Shown: one piece after another, positions 24,397 through 32,717 of the stretch
Layout: the number at the start of each line of letters is the position of its first letter
Position numbering within the stretch: the stretch's first letter is position 1
Assembly (NCBI GenBank): GCA_003153775.1
Contig: PMBI01000096.1
Coordinates: 1-40,165, forward strand
Direction of reading: 5' to 3'
Source of the DNA: Syntrophaceae bacterium
GTDB lineage: Bacteria > Desulfobacterota > Syntrophia > Syntrophales > UBA2185
Length of the DNA: 40,165 nt
Program-made: the position numbers and the translations under genes
Notes under the pieces: generated by a model
Databases searched by the model: none
The model's input: only the letters and a program-made list of their open reading frames with translations
What the model was told of the DNA's origin: nothing

Positions 24397-25158
24397 CTAA
24401 TCTCCACCTGTTGCTTTTCTGTTGAAGTAATTGATGACCTTGAGGTCTTGAGAATGTTCCTTGAGTTCTGTCGGGTCTCCCTGGGCTATGATGCCCCGGA
24501 CGCTCTTGTCCAGCATGATGACCCTCTGGGCAAGACCAAATATGGACGCAAGTTCCTGAGTCACAATAACCATGGTCGTTCCCATGGCGGTGTTGATACT
24601 CCTGATGAGGATGTCCAGTTCTGCTGCCGTGACCGGATCGAGCCCCGCCCAAGGCTCGTCGAAGAAGAGGAGCAGCGGGTCAAGAGCCATGGCCCTGGCG
24701 AGGGCAGCCCTTTTCCTCATACCGCCGGAGAGTTCAGAGGGCATATGGTTTTCATACCCGGGCAGGTTAACGAGGGCGAGTTTCATTTTCACAATTCTAT
24801 CGATCATGCCCGGCGTCAGATCCGTGTATTCATACAAGGGCAGGGCAATGTTCTCGAAGATTGTCATGGAGCTGAACAGTGCGTCCGCCTGGAACAGGAC
24901 ACCGATCGTCTTCTGAACCTCCCGCATGGTGTCTTCATCGGCTGCAGTTATGTCCGTCCCGTTGACGATGATCCTTCCCGAAGATGGTCTTAGCAGACCA
25001 TTGAGATGCTTGAGCAGGGTGGACTTGCCGCATCCGCTCGCTCCGAGGAGCATGAATATCTCGCCCCGGCTGACCCGGAAGCTGACGTTTTCCAGAATAG
25101 TGGTATCGCCGTAACGGGTGGTGAGATTTTCCACTTCGATGATGGGTTCCTTATTCAT
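24397..25158 (-). CDS. mlaF: MlaF-type ATP-binding protein of the phospholipid/MCE transporter
   Basis: A 253-residue ATPase. Walker A is GASGCGKST, the signature LSGGMRKRAALARAM and Walker B LLLFFDEPWAGLDP. The SGGMRKR signature and the AGLDPVTAAELD stretch are typical of MlaF. The switch region reads IVTQEL, with Gln in place of His, a substitution also common among MCE ATPases. It starts 40 bases after mlaE and ends 14 bases before mlaD, so it is in one operon with them. It energises lipid movement between the membranes; direction and lipid are not shown by the sequence. Confidence 0.92.
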   Translation of the reverse strand: MNKEPIIEVENLTTRYGDTTILENVSFRVSRGEIFMLLGASGCGKSTLLKHLNGLLRPSSGRIIVNGTDITAADEDTMREVQKTIGVLFQADALFSSMTIFENIALPLYEYTDLTPGMIDRIVKMKLALVNLPGYENHMPSELSGGMRKRAALARAMALDPLLLFFDEPWAGLDPVTAAELDILIRSINTAMGTTMVIVTQELASIFGLAQRVIMLDKSVRGIIAQGDPTELKEHSQDLKVINYFNRKATGGD

Positions 25159-25198
25159 GCGGTTTTTCTCGTTATTCGTTATTATACCCTCTTCATTA

Positions 25199-26347
25199 TT
25201 ATCTCACGTAATTAAGGATGATGGCAAACGCCGAGTCTGCGATGATAATGAGGAAAATTGCCGATACGACAGCCGATGTAGTAAATGTGCCCACTGATTC
25301 TGCGCCTTCGTGCACTTGGAATCCCCTCTGGCAGCCGATTCCGGCAATCAGTCCGGCAAAGACGCCGGATTTAACCAGACTCGCTACGATATCGAAGACG
25401 GCGATACCTTCCCGGGTCTCCTGGATGTACGAGTAGGCAGTCAGATCGAGCCCCACGACACCGACCACGAGGCCGCCCAGTATGGCGAAAAGATCGGCAT
25501 ACAAGGTCAAGAGGGGCACGACGATGATGGTTGCCAATAATTTAGGTACAGCGAGGAACTGAATCGGCTCAAACCCCATGGCCTTCAGCGCATTGACTTC
25601 ATCATTCACGATCATCGTACCGATCTCAGCCGCAAATGCCGAACCTGAACGCCCCGCCACCAGGATGGCGGTCATGATGGGCCCCAGCTCCTTCACCATG
25701 GCAATTGCCACGAGGGATGCCACATATATGTTAGCGCCGAACTGCTTGAGCTGCAATGAGGACATGAAGGCCATGATAAGTCCCATGAGAATGCTGATAA
25801 GGCCGACGATTGGAAGGCCGTCGACGCCCGCCCTTTTCATATAGTAAAGGACGTCATTCCACCGCATTGAGCGGGGCCTGCGAAGGCTGCTAATGAGGGC
25901 GAGTATAAGCTCGCCCACGAAACTCAAAACCTCGAAGAAATCATTAAGAAGCAGCCGCGTGGCTTCTCCCATCTGCTCCAGAATATTCGGGGGTTTCCGC
26001 TCCGGGACAAGGGGCGGGATATGATGCGCTTTCTTATCAAGCAGATTGAGGATGCCTTTAGCTTCATCGGTGACGCCATGAAATGTGACGGAAGCTGACC
26101 GGGCTGTCTGTTCCTCTTCCAGTTGGAACAGGGCGAGTGTCCCTGCGCTGTCCAGGTAATTGACTCCGGCGATATCCACCATCAATTTCTTCAACGGCTT
26201 ATTCTGCAGTATGCTCCTGGCGTCAGATGTGAAGTCATTCAGATCGTCAAGGGCGATGCGGCCTGAGACAAAGAGAATCACATCCCCCGGCTCGCGATCT
26301 TCGACACGGAGGCTGTACTCTTTTTTTTTGACAGGAGGTGCTTTCAT
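25199..26347 (-). CDS. mlaE: MlaE-type permease with N-terminal STAS domain
   Basis: A 382-residue protein that fuses two parts usually encoded apart in E. coli: a STAS (MlaB-like) domain at about residues 10-110 (LMVDIAGVNYLDSAGTLALFQLEE) and an MlaE permease at about 145-382. The permease contains KELGPIMTAILVAGRSGSAFAAEIGTMIVNDEVNALKAMG, the family hallmark. The ATG at 26347 follows GGGGAGATT. First gene of the operon, behind a near-consensus promoter. STAS-MlaE fusions are known in many bacteria; here the fusion explains the absence of a separate mlaB. Confidence 0.92.
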   Translation of the reverse strand: MKAPPVKKKEYSLRVEDREPGDVILFVSGRIALDDLNDFTSDARSILQNKPLKKLMVDIAGVNYLDSAGTLALFQLEEEQTARSASVTFHGVTDEAKGILNLLDKKAHHIPPLVPERKPPNILEQMGEATRLLLNDFFEVLSFVGELILALISSLRRPRSMRWNDVLYYMKRAGVDGLPIVGLISILMGLIMAFMSSLQLKQFGANIYVASLVAIAMVKELGPIMTAILVAGRSGSAFAAEIGTMIVNDEVNALKAMGFEPIQFLAVPKLLATIIVVPLLTLYADLFAILGGLVVGVVGLDLTAYSYIQETREGIAVFDIVASLVKSGVFAGLIAGIGCQRGFQVHEGAESVGTFTTSAVVSAIFLIIIADSAFAIILNYVR

Positions 26348-26389
26348 AATCTCCCCGAAGAGTGATGGTGTCTGCGGCTTATAATATAA

Positions 26390-26419
26390 AATATAGATTA
26401 AGCTTAGTCCGTGTGTCAA
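26390..26419 (-). promoter_or_regulatory. Sigma70-like promoter of the Mla/MCE operon
   Basis: On the minus strand, a perfect TTGACA (26419-26414), an 18-base spacer and TATATT (26395-26390). The predicted start near 26383 gives a leader of about 36 bases before the permease ATG. Confidence 0.7.
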
Positions 26420-26546
26420 GAACAAGTCCTTGAATCTTGTGGAATTATATTGTATCGGGGAAGCACGACCATTGAGGCCCATGGCCTGATAAATAATTGG
26501 CGACGTTTTTTGAGAAGCAATCGAGAACCGAAGAGAATGCTCTGAA

Positions 26547-26984
26547 ATGGCGATGATGAAAACGCAGTTCAAGAAATTATATTCCTGTCTGCTGCTAATA
26601 CTCTTCTTCGCCCTGATATCAGCCTGCGCCGCCCCCAAGCATCACATCCTGCAAACGGAAAAGGATTATCAAGAAGCCTTTAACCGCGTTTATTTCCAGG
26701 GCCATGCCCAGATGGAAGTGCCTGTCAGCTACGGCAGGATAGATCTGTTGACAGGAGACTATGCCATTGAAGTGGAGCGGATTGACAAATTCCACGAAGG
26801 CATAGGCCAGGCGCTGCACTATGTCAAGGAGACGGGCAGAAAGCCGGGCCTCGCCGTCTTTATCACAGATCCCACAGAACACGAGCTGGAGAAATTAAAG
26901 TACGTGAGAAAGCTCTGTCAGTCCCTCGGCATCAAGGTCTGGTATATCAACGAGGAACTGGAAAAGGCCCGCAAAAAAAAGTGA
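26547..26984 (+). CDS. Small lipoprotein with PD-(D/E)XK-like core
   Basis: A 145-residue exported lipoprotein. The signal peptide ends in LISAC (C27). The start at 26547 could instead be the ATG at 26553 or 26556. The mature part reads YGRIDLLTGDYAIEVERIDKFHEGIGQALHYVKETGRKPGLAVFI (about residues 61-105). This has the order of a PD-(D/E)XK nuclease fold (D, then E-V-E, then K, then GQALHY), where the Gln-containing helix is typical. I infer a nuclease-like or DNA/RNA-binding fold outside the cytoplasm; activity is not proven. It is divergent from the Mla operon and monocistronic. Confidence 0.7.
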   Translation: MAMMKTQFKKLYSCLLLILFFALISACAAPKHHILQTEKDYQEAFNRVYFQGHAQMEVPVSYGRIDLLTGDYAIEVERIDKFHEGIGQALHYVKETGRKPGLAVFITDPTEHELEKLKYVRKLCQSLGIKVWYINEELEKARKKK

Positions 26985-27325
26985 CCGCCTTTTGTGAAGA
27001 TGTCCATCCATACCGGCTCTCCAGTAAAGATGAAGATGGGCAATCGAGGGAAGAGTTAATTTTGTACTGAAGTCAATTACTGTTTACACCTACAAACAAA
27101 TGACTTTAAAAATTCTTGAAGCTGTGTATTTCATATTGAAAGAGAGTATCCGCATCCTGAATGGACGCACAATTATACAAAAAATCTCTCCTGGATTGAT
27201 TCTCGTGGTCATGTCAAAAAAACTCCATTGAAACTGAGGCCTGTTGATACTCCAAGCATAATGCCTAACGCCGCTTCCGATTGTTTATTTTTTTGCTATG
27301 CCAGCCTTAGCTTTTCCCGCAGCTC
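26985..27325. other. Intergenic region, decayed DNA
   Basis: About 340 AT-rich bases. A 43-codon plus-strand frame starting near 27103 has no ribosome site and no recognisable content. On the minus strand a few stretches (for example around 27250-27320) could be out-of-frame continuation of the kinase remnant. No functional element is evident. Confidence 0.4.
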
Positions 27326-27612
27326 CTACATATTTTTCTTGAGAGCTTTTTCAACCGGTGTTAGTCGCGATGCAATACTTCTGGAAAAGATTATGCCCAG
27401 AAGAAATGAAGGAAGGACGATGATGAATGCACTAAGCAACACCACGTGATGTTGCTGATCAAGCGATGCCTTGACTTCTATAAGCGGACGAGCCAACCGG
27501 ATATACCCCTTTATTACTTCGTTGTCTTTAAGGGGGAGCCAATTTGAACAGTAAAGCCCTTTGGCTATTAAGTCAAAGGGCTTTCTGTATAGAGCCTCGC
27601 AATGTCTCATTA
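27326..27612 (-). pseudogene. Remnant of a PhoR-like membrane sensor kinase N-terminal region
   Basis: A minus-strand frame ending at 27326. Its last 90 or so residues look like the end of a periplasmic sensor domain (LPLKDNEVIKGYIRLARPLIEV), a membrane helix (VVLLSAFIIVLPSFLLGIIFS) and the start of a HAMP-like linker (RSIASRLTPVEKALKKN). PhoR-type kinases have this pattern. No HisKA or ATPase domain follows; stops interrupt all frames downstream. The upstream side meets the 3' end of the TPR-CHAT gene at about 27630. There is no start codon or ribosome site of its own. I take it as a gene fragment left after insertion or deletion. Confidence 0.45.
27553..27584. repeat. Perfect 11-base inverted repeat inside the kinase remnant
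   Basis: AAAGCCCTTTG (27553-27563) and CAAAGGGCTTT (27574-27584) with a 10-base loop. The stem is strong but only three T or fewer follow on each strand. It could be a weak bidirectional terminator downstream of the TPR-CHAT gene. Confidence 0.45.
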
Positions 27613-27633
27613 CGCATTTGGAGAGGTGAGTAA

Positions 27634-30600
27634 CTACTCGGGGTCCCCCAGGAACACGAAGGCGCCCCAGTAGAAGGGATCCGGGCTGCCATAGCGCTTC
27701 TGGACACGGGCAAGTTGTTCCAGGGCCGCCTGGCGCAGGGCCTTGTGGCGGGGCTTGCCAGCGGCGAGGTTGGTATAGAACGCAGTCATGAGCTCCTGGG
27801 TTTCCTTGTCCGGCACAGCCCAGAGGCTCATCACCTGGCTGCGGGCTCCCGCCTGTGCGAAGGCGCGACGCAATCCGAACACACCTTCCCCTGCACGCAC
27901 CTCTCCCAAGCCCGTCTCGCAACCGGAGAGCACCACCATGGCGGTACCCTTGAGGTCGAGGTTGAGGATCTTTTCCGCAGTGAGAAGACCATCCGGACGC
28001 CTCTCAGGGCCCAGGGCCCGGTTGGCTCCCGCCAGGGCAAGACCCGTGCGCAGAAGGGGATTCTCATAGCGCGAAGCGGGTTGTGCCGCTTGTCCCGTGA
28101 TCCCTGCGATCGTGATGCCGCGCACGTCTTTCCATGGTCCCGGCTCCTGGTCTCGCAGGAAAAAGCCGTGGGTGGCGAGATGCAGTACCTTCGGGCCGTG
28201 GACGTGGGTGAGCCGGGCCTCCAGAGCTTGATTTCCCAAGAGAAGATCCGCCTCGGCTTCTCCAAGCAGATGGTGGACTCTCTGGGCCTCGACGCGGGTG
28301 CCTGGAAGGGGCTCGAAGTGCAGGCCAGAGATATCCCGCGAGCGGTCTTCAGCACCAGTCAACGGCATTCCGACCTCCGTCCTAAGGTCAAAGTCCGGGT
28401 CGCCCACCACCAGAGACTTGCCGCCCTTGGGGGCCTGCAGGGTGAAGTCCAGCAGGTCGCGTCCGGTGGCGAGATAGGCGAAGGTGAAGTCCTCCACCAG
28501 GAAGCGCCCGCTGGGTGCCTTCAGCACTTCGAAGGGCAGGAGACTGAGGGCTCCGTCGGGAGAGAGGAAGACCTCCCGGTTGGATCCGAGCGCGGCCAAG
28601 AGCGGTGTGAAGACCCGCGCGCAAAGGTCCCGAGAGAGAACCTCTGCCGAGTAATGGCGGGTCTTGTCCCGGCTCGAGACTGCCGCCCGGAAATCGCCAA
28701 TGGCCTTGTCCAGGCTTTCCGCGTTTCCGAGATCCACGATCTGCACATCCGCGGCCTTTTTCGCCGGAAGCACGAAGGCGAAGTAGCGCGGGGGGTTCCA
28801 GTGTTCCTCATTGATCTTGGCCTTGAACCGGAACTGTTCGAGGCGTGCGAATTCCACCAGGACAGAACCCGTGGGGAGCGCAGCTGCCACGGCCGCAGTA
28901 TCGGCCGAGGCCTTCTTCGTCTGGTGTGCGAAGGCCTGACTGAGGAGGTTCAACTGGCCCTCCAGATCCGCCTTGCGCTGGTCCAGTTCGACAAGCCGCT
29001 TCTGGTGCGCCTCCGCGCCATATGTTCCCGGACCCTTGAAGGTCAGTTCAGAAAGTTGGGCACGCACCTTGGCCAGACTATCAAAAGTATCCTGGACTTT
29101 GGATTCCTCTCCTCTCATTGCGATCTGCTGGAATCGCTTCTGGGATTCCAGAACCAGCCCCTTTCGTTGCAGCCAGGTATCCAGTGCCATGCGGCGCGCC
29201 TCCAGTGAAGTCGAGAGGTGCCGGATCAGGAGATCCATGTAAACGTGCAGGCTCCATTTTCGCGCGGCCAGATAATTCAATTGCTGTGCTTCGGACCCGA
29301 AGCCGAGCACCTGGTCGATCACGCGGTCATCGATCTTCTGGGCTTCAGTCAGGCCGAGCTTGGCCGTCTCCTCGTAGCCGTCCACGCCGCCCAGCATCAG
29401 CGCAACGTCGCGCCAGGCGGAGGCCACGTCTGGATGCTCGGGACCCAGGGCCTTGCGCTTGATGGAAATCGCCTTCAAGTACAGCTTCGCGGACTCATTA
29501 AAGTTTCCCAGCTCATTCTGGAGGCGCGCCTGCAGGAGCAATACATCCGCTACCAAGAAATGGTTTGGGCCATACTCCTTTTCCCGAATGGCCAGAGCGC
29601 GGGACAGGAGAGGTTCCGCCTTGTCGCAGTTCCCTTCTAAGAGTTGGTGGTCCGCGATAGTCACCAAGGTGTTGCCCACTTCAGGGTGCTCGGGGCCGAA
29701 TTTCTTCTCCTGGACGGAGAGGGCAATCATGTCCAAGTTCTGGAGAAGAGGGACCTGGGAGTAGGCGCCCCTGGCATAGATCTGGTGCGCCATCCCGGCC
29801 AGCAGCTCTTCGGCGGTCATCTTGTCCAGGACCTCGCGCGAGTTTTCCACCGCGAAGGATCGGTTCCAGAAGGCCTTAGCCCTGGTATCGTCTCCCATGG
29901 CCTTGTACAGAGTGGCGAGATGGTCGAGACAGCGGGCCAGCAACAAGTCGTGAGGCTTCTCCTTCTCGTAGATGGCCAGGGCATGCTTGAGGAGGGGCTC
30001 GGCCCTGCCGAAGTCCCCTCGCTGCTTGGCCAGCAGGCCCGCGCACTCTGTGGGATCCGCCACGTCCAGGTGATCTTTGCCGAAGACTTTCTCTCGAATT
30101 GCCGCCGCGCGGAGGTAATGGGCTTCCGCCTTGGTGAGATTGCCCGCGTTGTAGTAGAAGTTGGCTAGAGTGACCTGTTGGTCCGCGGCTGGCCCGGATT
30201 CTTCTCCGTAGAGCTTTTCCCGAATGCCTTGGGCTCTGAGATACATGGGTTCGGCTTTGACGAATGCTTTGGTCTTCGAGTACAGATAGCCCAAGTTGTT
30301 GCAGATCGTGGACACGAAGGGGGCATTCGGCCCGTGGGCCTTCTCCGTGATTGCCAGTGCCCGCAGATAGAGCGGTTCGGCCTGGACGTATTTGTCTTTA
30401 CCGTAGAGCGTGTCTGCCAAATGGTTCAGGGTCGTTGCCACCTCCGTGTGCTCTGGTCCGAGGACCTTCTCCTGGATGGTCAGGGTGCGGAGATACATGG
30501 GTTCGGCTTTGACAAAGGCCTTGGTATCCGTGTATAGATTGCCCAAGTTGTTGCAGATGGTGGCCACGAAGGGGGCATTCGGTCCGTGGGCCTTCTCCGT

Positions 30601-31665
30601 GATTGCCAGTGCCCGTAGGTAGAGCGGTTCGGCCTGAATGTAGTTCTTTCTACCATAGAGCGTGTTTGCCAAGTAGTTCAGGGTCGTTGCCACCTCCGTG
30701 TGCTCTGGTCCGAGGACCTTCTCCTGGATGACCAGCAGACGCTGATAAAGGGGCTCCGCTTCGGCATAGCGCTCTGTATTATAATAAAGATTTGCAAGAT
30801 TGTTCAGGCTAATAGCCACATCGGGGTGCTCTTTGCCTAACACTTTTTCCTTTATCGCAAGAACCCTTTTGTACAAAAGTTCCGCCTCGGCATATTGCTT
30901 CGTTGATTCATAAAGCCCTGCCAGGCTGTTCAGGACAGTCGCTACATCTAGATGTTCTTTTCCAAGCAATTTCTCACGAATCTGAAGAGACCTGTTGAAC
31001 AGCGATTCCGCCTCGGCATAGCGTTTCGTGTCGTAATAGAGCAATGCCAAATTGTTGAGCCCTCTTGCGACATATATATGCTCTTTACCCAATGTCTTTT
31101 CCCATATGGCAATCGCCCGCTTGTAAAGCGGCTCCGCCTCGGCATATCTCCCTGTCATATAATAAACCATCGCCAAACTGTGCAGATTTTCTCCAACATA
31201 CTTATGTTCCTTACCGAGCACCTTCTCCCTTATCTCCAGCACCCTCTTGTATAACGGCTCAGCCTCGGAATAACGAGCTGCATCGTCATAAAGACGTGCC
31301 AGACTGTTCAGGTCCGTCGCCACCTCCTTATGCTCTTTTCCGTACATCTTCTCATCTATTGCGATAGCTCTTTTATATAATGCCTCTGCTTCCACATACT
31401 TGCCTGTGGATTTGTAAAGCGATGCAAGCCAATTCAGTCTCACAGCCACATCGGGATGCTCTCTGCCCAGAGACTTCTCACATAGCTCGAGCGATTTCTT
31501 CGCATAAGGTATTGCCTCCTCGGATTTCCCTGCTTTCTTAAGTTCTGCAACTTTCTTGTCTTGAGCCTTTGCCTCTTGCAGAGGGTCTGCGGGCGCGTCT
31601 GCCCCGAATGCCGGCAAGGACATCAACAAAAAAATAGTTATCGAGATCGCGAGTATCCTTTTCAT
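27634..31665 (-). CDS. Exported TPR-CHAT protein (caspase-clan peptidase domain)
   Basis: A 1343-residue protein. The start is the ATG at 31665 with AGGAG 5 bases upstream. Residues 1-22 are a signal peptide ([21 protein letters not shown]). About 20 TPR units of 42 residues follow (roughly 35-800), most with the pattern '[37 protein letters not shown]'. Next is a helical linker with coiled-coil character (about 860-960), and a C-terminal CHAT domain (about 990-1343). The clan-CD dyad is present: H1166 in LHLATHGFF and C1249 in [11 protein letters not shown], so proteolytic activity is possible. A 252-base segment is duplicated in tandem, and the first 300 codons are more AT-rich than the rest. 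Signal peptides are not unusual in TPR-CHAT proteins, but targets are unknown. Confidence 0.9.
   Translation of the reverse strand: [1343 protein letters not shown]
30313..30816. repeat. Tandem 252-base duplication within the TPR region
   Basis: Bases from 30313 and from 30565 are nearly identical over about 190 bases and still alike beyond that. The shift of 252 bases equals 84 codons, two 42-residue TPR units. Both copies encode a unit pair with [10 protein letters not shown] and [10 protein letters not shown]. This is a protein repeat, not a CRISPR array. Confidence 0.85.
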
Positions 31666-31752
31666 GACTGCTCCTATCAAGACCTGTCACGTATCACTTC
31701 AAACTTTTCCCGAATCGGATGTCGTTTTTGCGCGCCCTGGGTAAATCCGTTG

Positions 31753-31936
31753 TTATGTACCGATGACCATCCAGACTAAAACGTTCTCAAGTGCAAGAAA
31801 CAAATAGACTGTTGCAACTGTTGGATAAATAATGCCTCTCCCCATTAAAACAAGTCGATCAAACTCTGTTAGCATGCAGAGAAACAACAATGGTCAATAA
31901 CGCTGTCGCCAGAAATACTAAGAAAAATCTCTTCAT
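31753..31936 (-). pseudogene. Small two-helix membrane ORF split by a frameshift
   Basis: The minus-strand ATG at 31936 has a near-perfect AAGGAGG ribosome site 4 bases upstream and encodes a 25-residue hydrophobic peptide (MKRFFLVFLATALLTIVVSL...) that stops at 31859. Removing one T of the GTTT near 31862 would join it to the next frame, which runs to 31753 and adds a second hydrophobic helix (YPTVATVYLFLALENVLVWMVI), for a total of about 60 residues. It is either a recently broken small membrane protein or two separate micro-ORFs (the second has its own ATG at 31845). It lies about 90 bases upstream of the TPR-CHAT start, on the same strand. Confidence 0.4.
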
Positions 31937-31999
31937 TTATCCTCCTTGTAATTCTTACAAGATCTCAGTTCGTTGCATCTTGGCCCAACGAGTCTGTAG

Positions 32000-32028
32000 A
32001 AAAAATCGCCTTGACGATATTTTCAAGG
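32000..32028 (-). terminator. Intrinsic terminator after the 32128-32649 gene
   Basis: Read on the minus strand: CCTTGA (32028-32023), loop of 8 bases, TCAAGG (32014-32009), then CGATTTTTT. A short stem with a good T-run, about 100 bases past the stop codon. Confidence 0.6.
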
Positions 32029-32127
32029 GGTCACCTTACTCTTCCCGATCATGAGATCGTCGATTGTGAAGACATTTACGAGAGCACTTTCCCTCCAGAT
32101 ATCCAGATATTTACCTAATATTCTCTC

Positions 32128-32649
32128 TCATAAACCTAAACTAACTTGCGGTAAATTGCGATATTGCAGTTTAAATCCAGAGCTCTTTTTTGGTACGGAG
32201 AAGAACACCTGATATATGAATCCTTCTTTTTCATATGCTTCCTTCAGATCTTTTCCATAAAGTATATATCTGAATACTACCTTATTAGATTCAGTCAGTG
32301 GTGCTGGAAATATACGACCACGTGCATCAATGATAGAAAGTTTAAGTATCTCCTCCTCTTCCTTGGCTTTGTCTTTCAATGGGTTTCCATTCTCGTAGAA
32401 CCTAACTTCTAACACGAGCAATTTATGGTTGGACTGGGATGGAGAAATCATGCCATGCAAATCTTTAAACTCTTTTTTTGTCTCAGCCTTTATTACATTA
32501 ATTCCATATATATCGCCACGAACTACTTCTCCTAGATGGAACACTCTTTCCTTTTGATCAGCAAATGCAATAGTAAAGAAGCCAATTACTGATAAATAGA
32601 CAATCGTAAGATACAGAAGATGCTTACGAAGCTTGCTCATTTTTCCCAT
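32128..32649 (-). CDS. Secreted hypothetical protein, 173 residues
   Basis: The start at 32649 has AGGAGAG 5 bases upstream. Residues 1-30 form a signal peptide (cleavage likely after AFA). The mature part is probably beta-rich: RVFHLGEVVRGDIYGINVIKAE, then HKLLVLEVRFYENGNPL, and KVVFRYILYGKDL. This layout, with a 'LVLEVRxxN' strand followed by further strands, resembles the DUF4352-like immunoglobulin-type extracellular domains, but I cannot assign it firmly. The gene is AT-rich compared with the liv and mla operons, which suggests transfer. It lies 68 bases downstream of a lipoprotein gene on the same strand and may be cotranscribed. Confidence 0.65.
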   Translation of the reverse strand: MGKMSKLRKHLLYLTIVYLSVIGFFTIAFADQKERVFHLGEVVRGDIYGINVIKAETKKEFKDLHGMISPSQSNHKLLVLEVRFYENGNPLKDKAKEEEEILKLSIIDARGRIFPAPLTESNKVVFRYILYGKDLKEAYEKEGFIYQVFFSVPKKSSGFKLQYRNLPQVSLGL

Positions 32650-32692
32650 TGTGCTCTCCTAACGTCGTTTATTATGTAGTCCAACATTTAAT

Positions 32693-32710
32693 ATACCAAT
32701 CTGGTATTTT
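32693..32710. terminator. Short hairpin between two secreted-protein genes
   Basis: ATACCA (32693-32698), loop ATC, TGGTAT (32702-32707), with T to 32710 on the plus strand. On the minus strand, the direction of the flanking genes, only a weak ATTAAA tail follows, so any termination would be partial. Confidence 0.3.
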
Positions 32711-32717
32711 AAGAATG

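Larger units (their letters stand above)
31666..32127. other. Intergenic region with small-ORF remnant and a terminator
   Basis: About 460 bases between the TPR-CHAT gene and the next secreted protein. The 31753-31936 part holds short minus-strand frames (see separate entry) and 32000-32028 a terminator. The rest (31937-31999, 32029-32127) shows no gene. Confidence 0.5.

Noticed and set aside
24383-24652. 90-codon N-terminal extension of MlaD
   Set aside because: It is antiphase translation of the 3' end of mlaF, His/Gly-rich nonsense; the true ATG at 24382 has a good ribosome site before a membrane helix.
27103-27234. 43-codon plus-strand frame in the gap before the kinase remnant
   Set aside because: It has no ribosome site, no domain and an AT-rich composition like the surrounding non-coding DNA.
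27228-27449. 73-codon plus-strand frame over the kinase remnant
   Set aside because: The opposite strand reads as a sensor helix and linker; this frame has no support.
27715-29208. 497-codon plus-strand frame opposite the TPR-CHAT gene
   Set aside because: It is a long open frame caused by high GC codon use on the other strand; it has no domain and no ribosome site.
30313-30816. Possible CRISPR-like direct repeats
   Set aside because: The period is 252 bases with continuous coding for TPR units; no short repeats with unique spacers are present.
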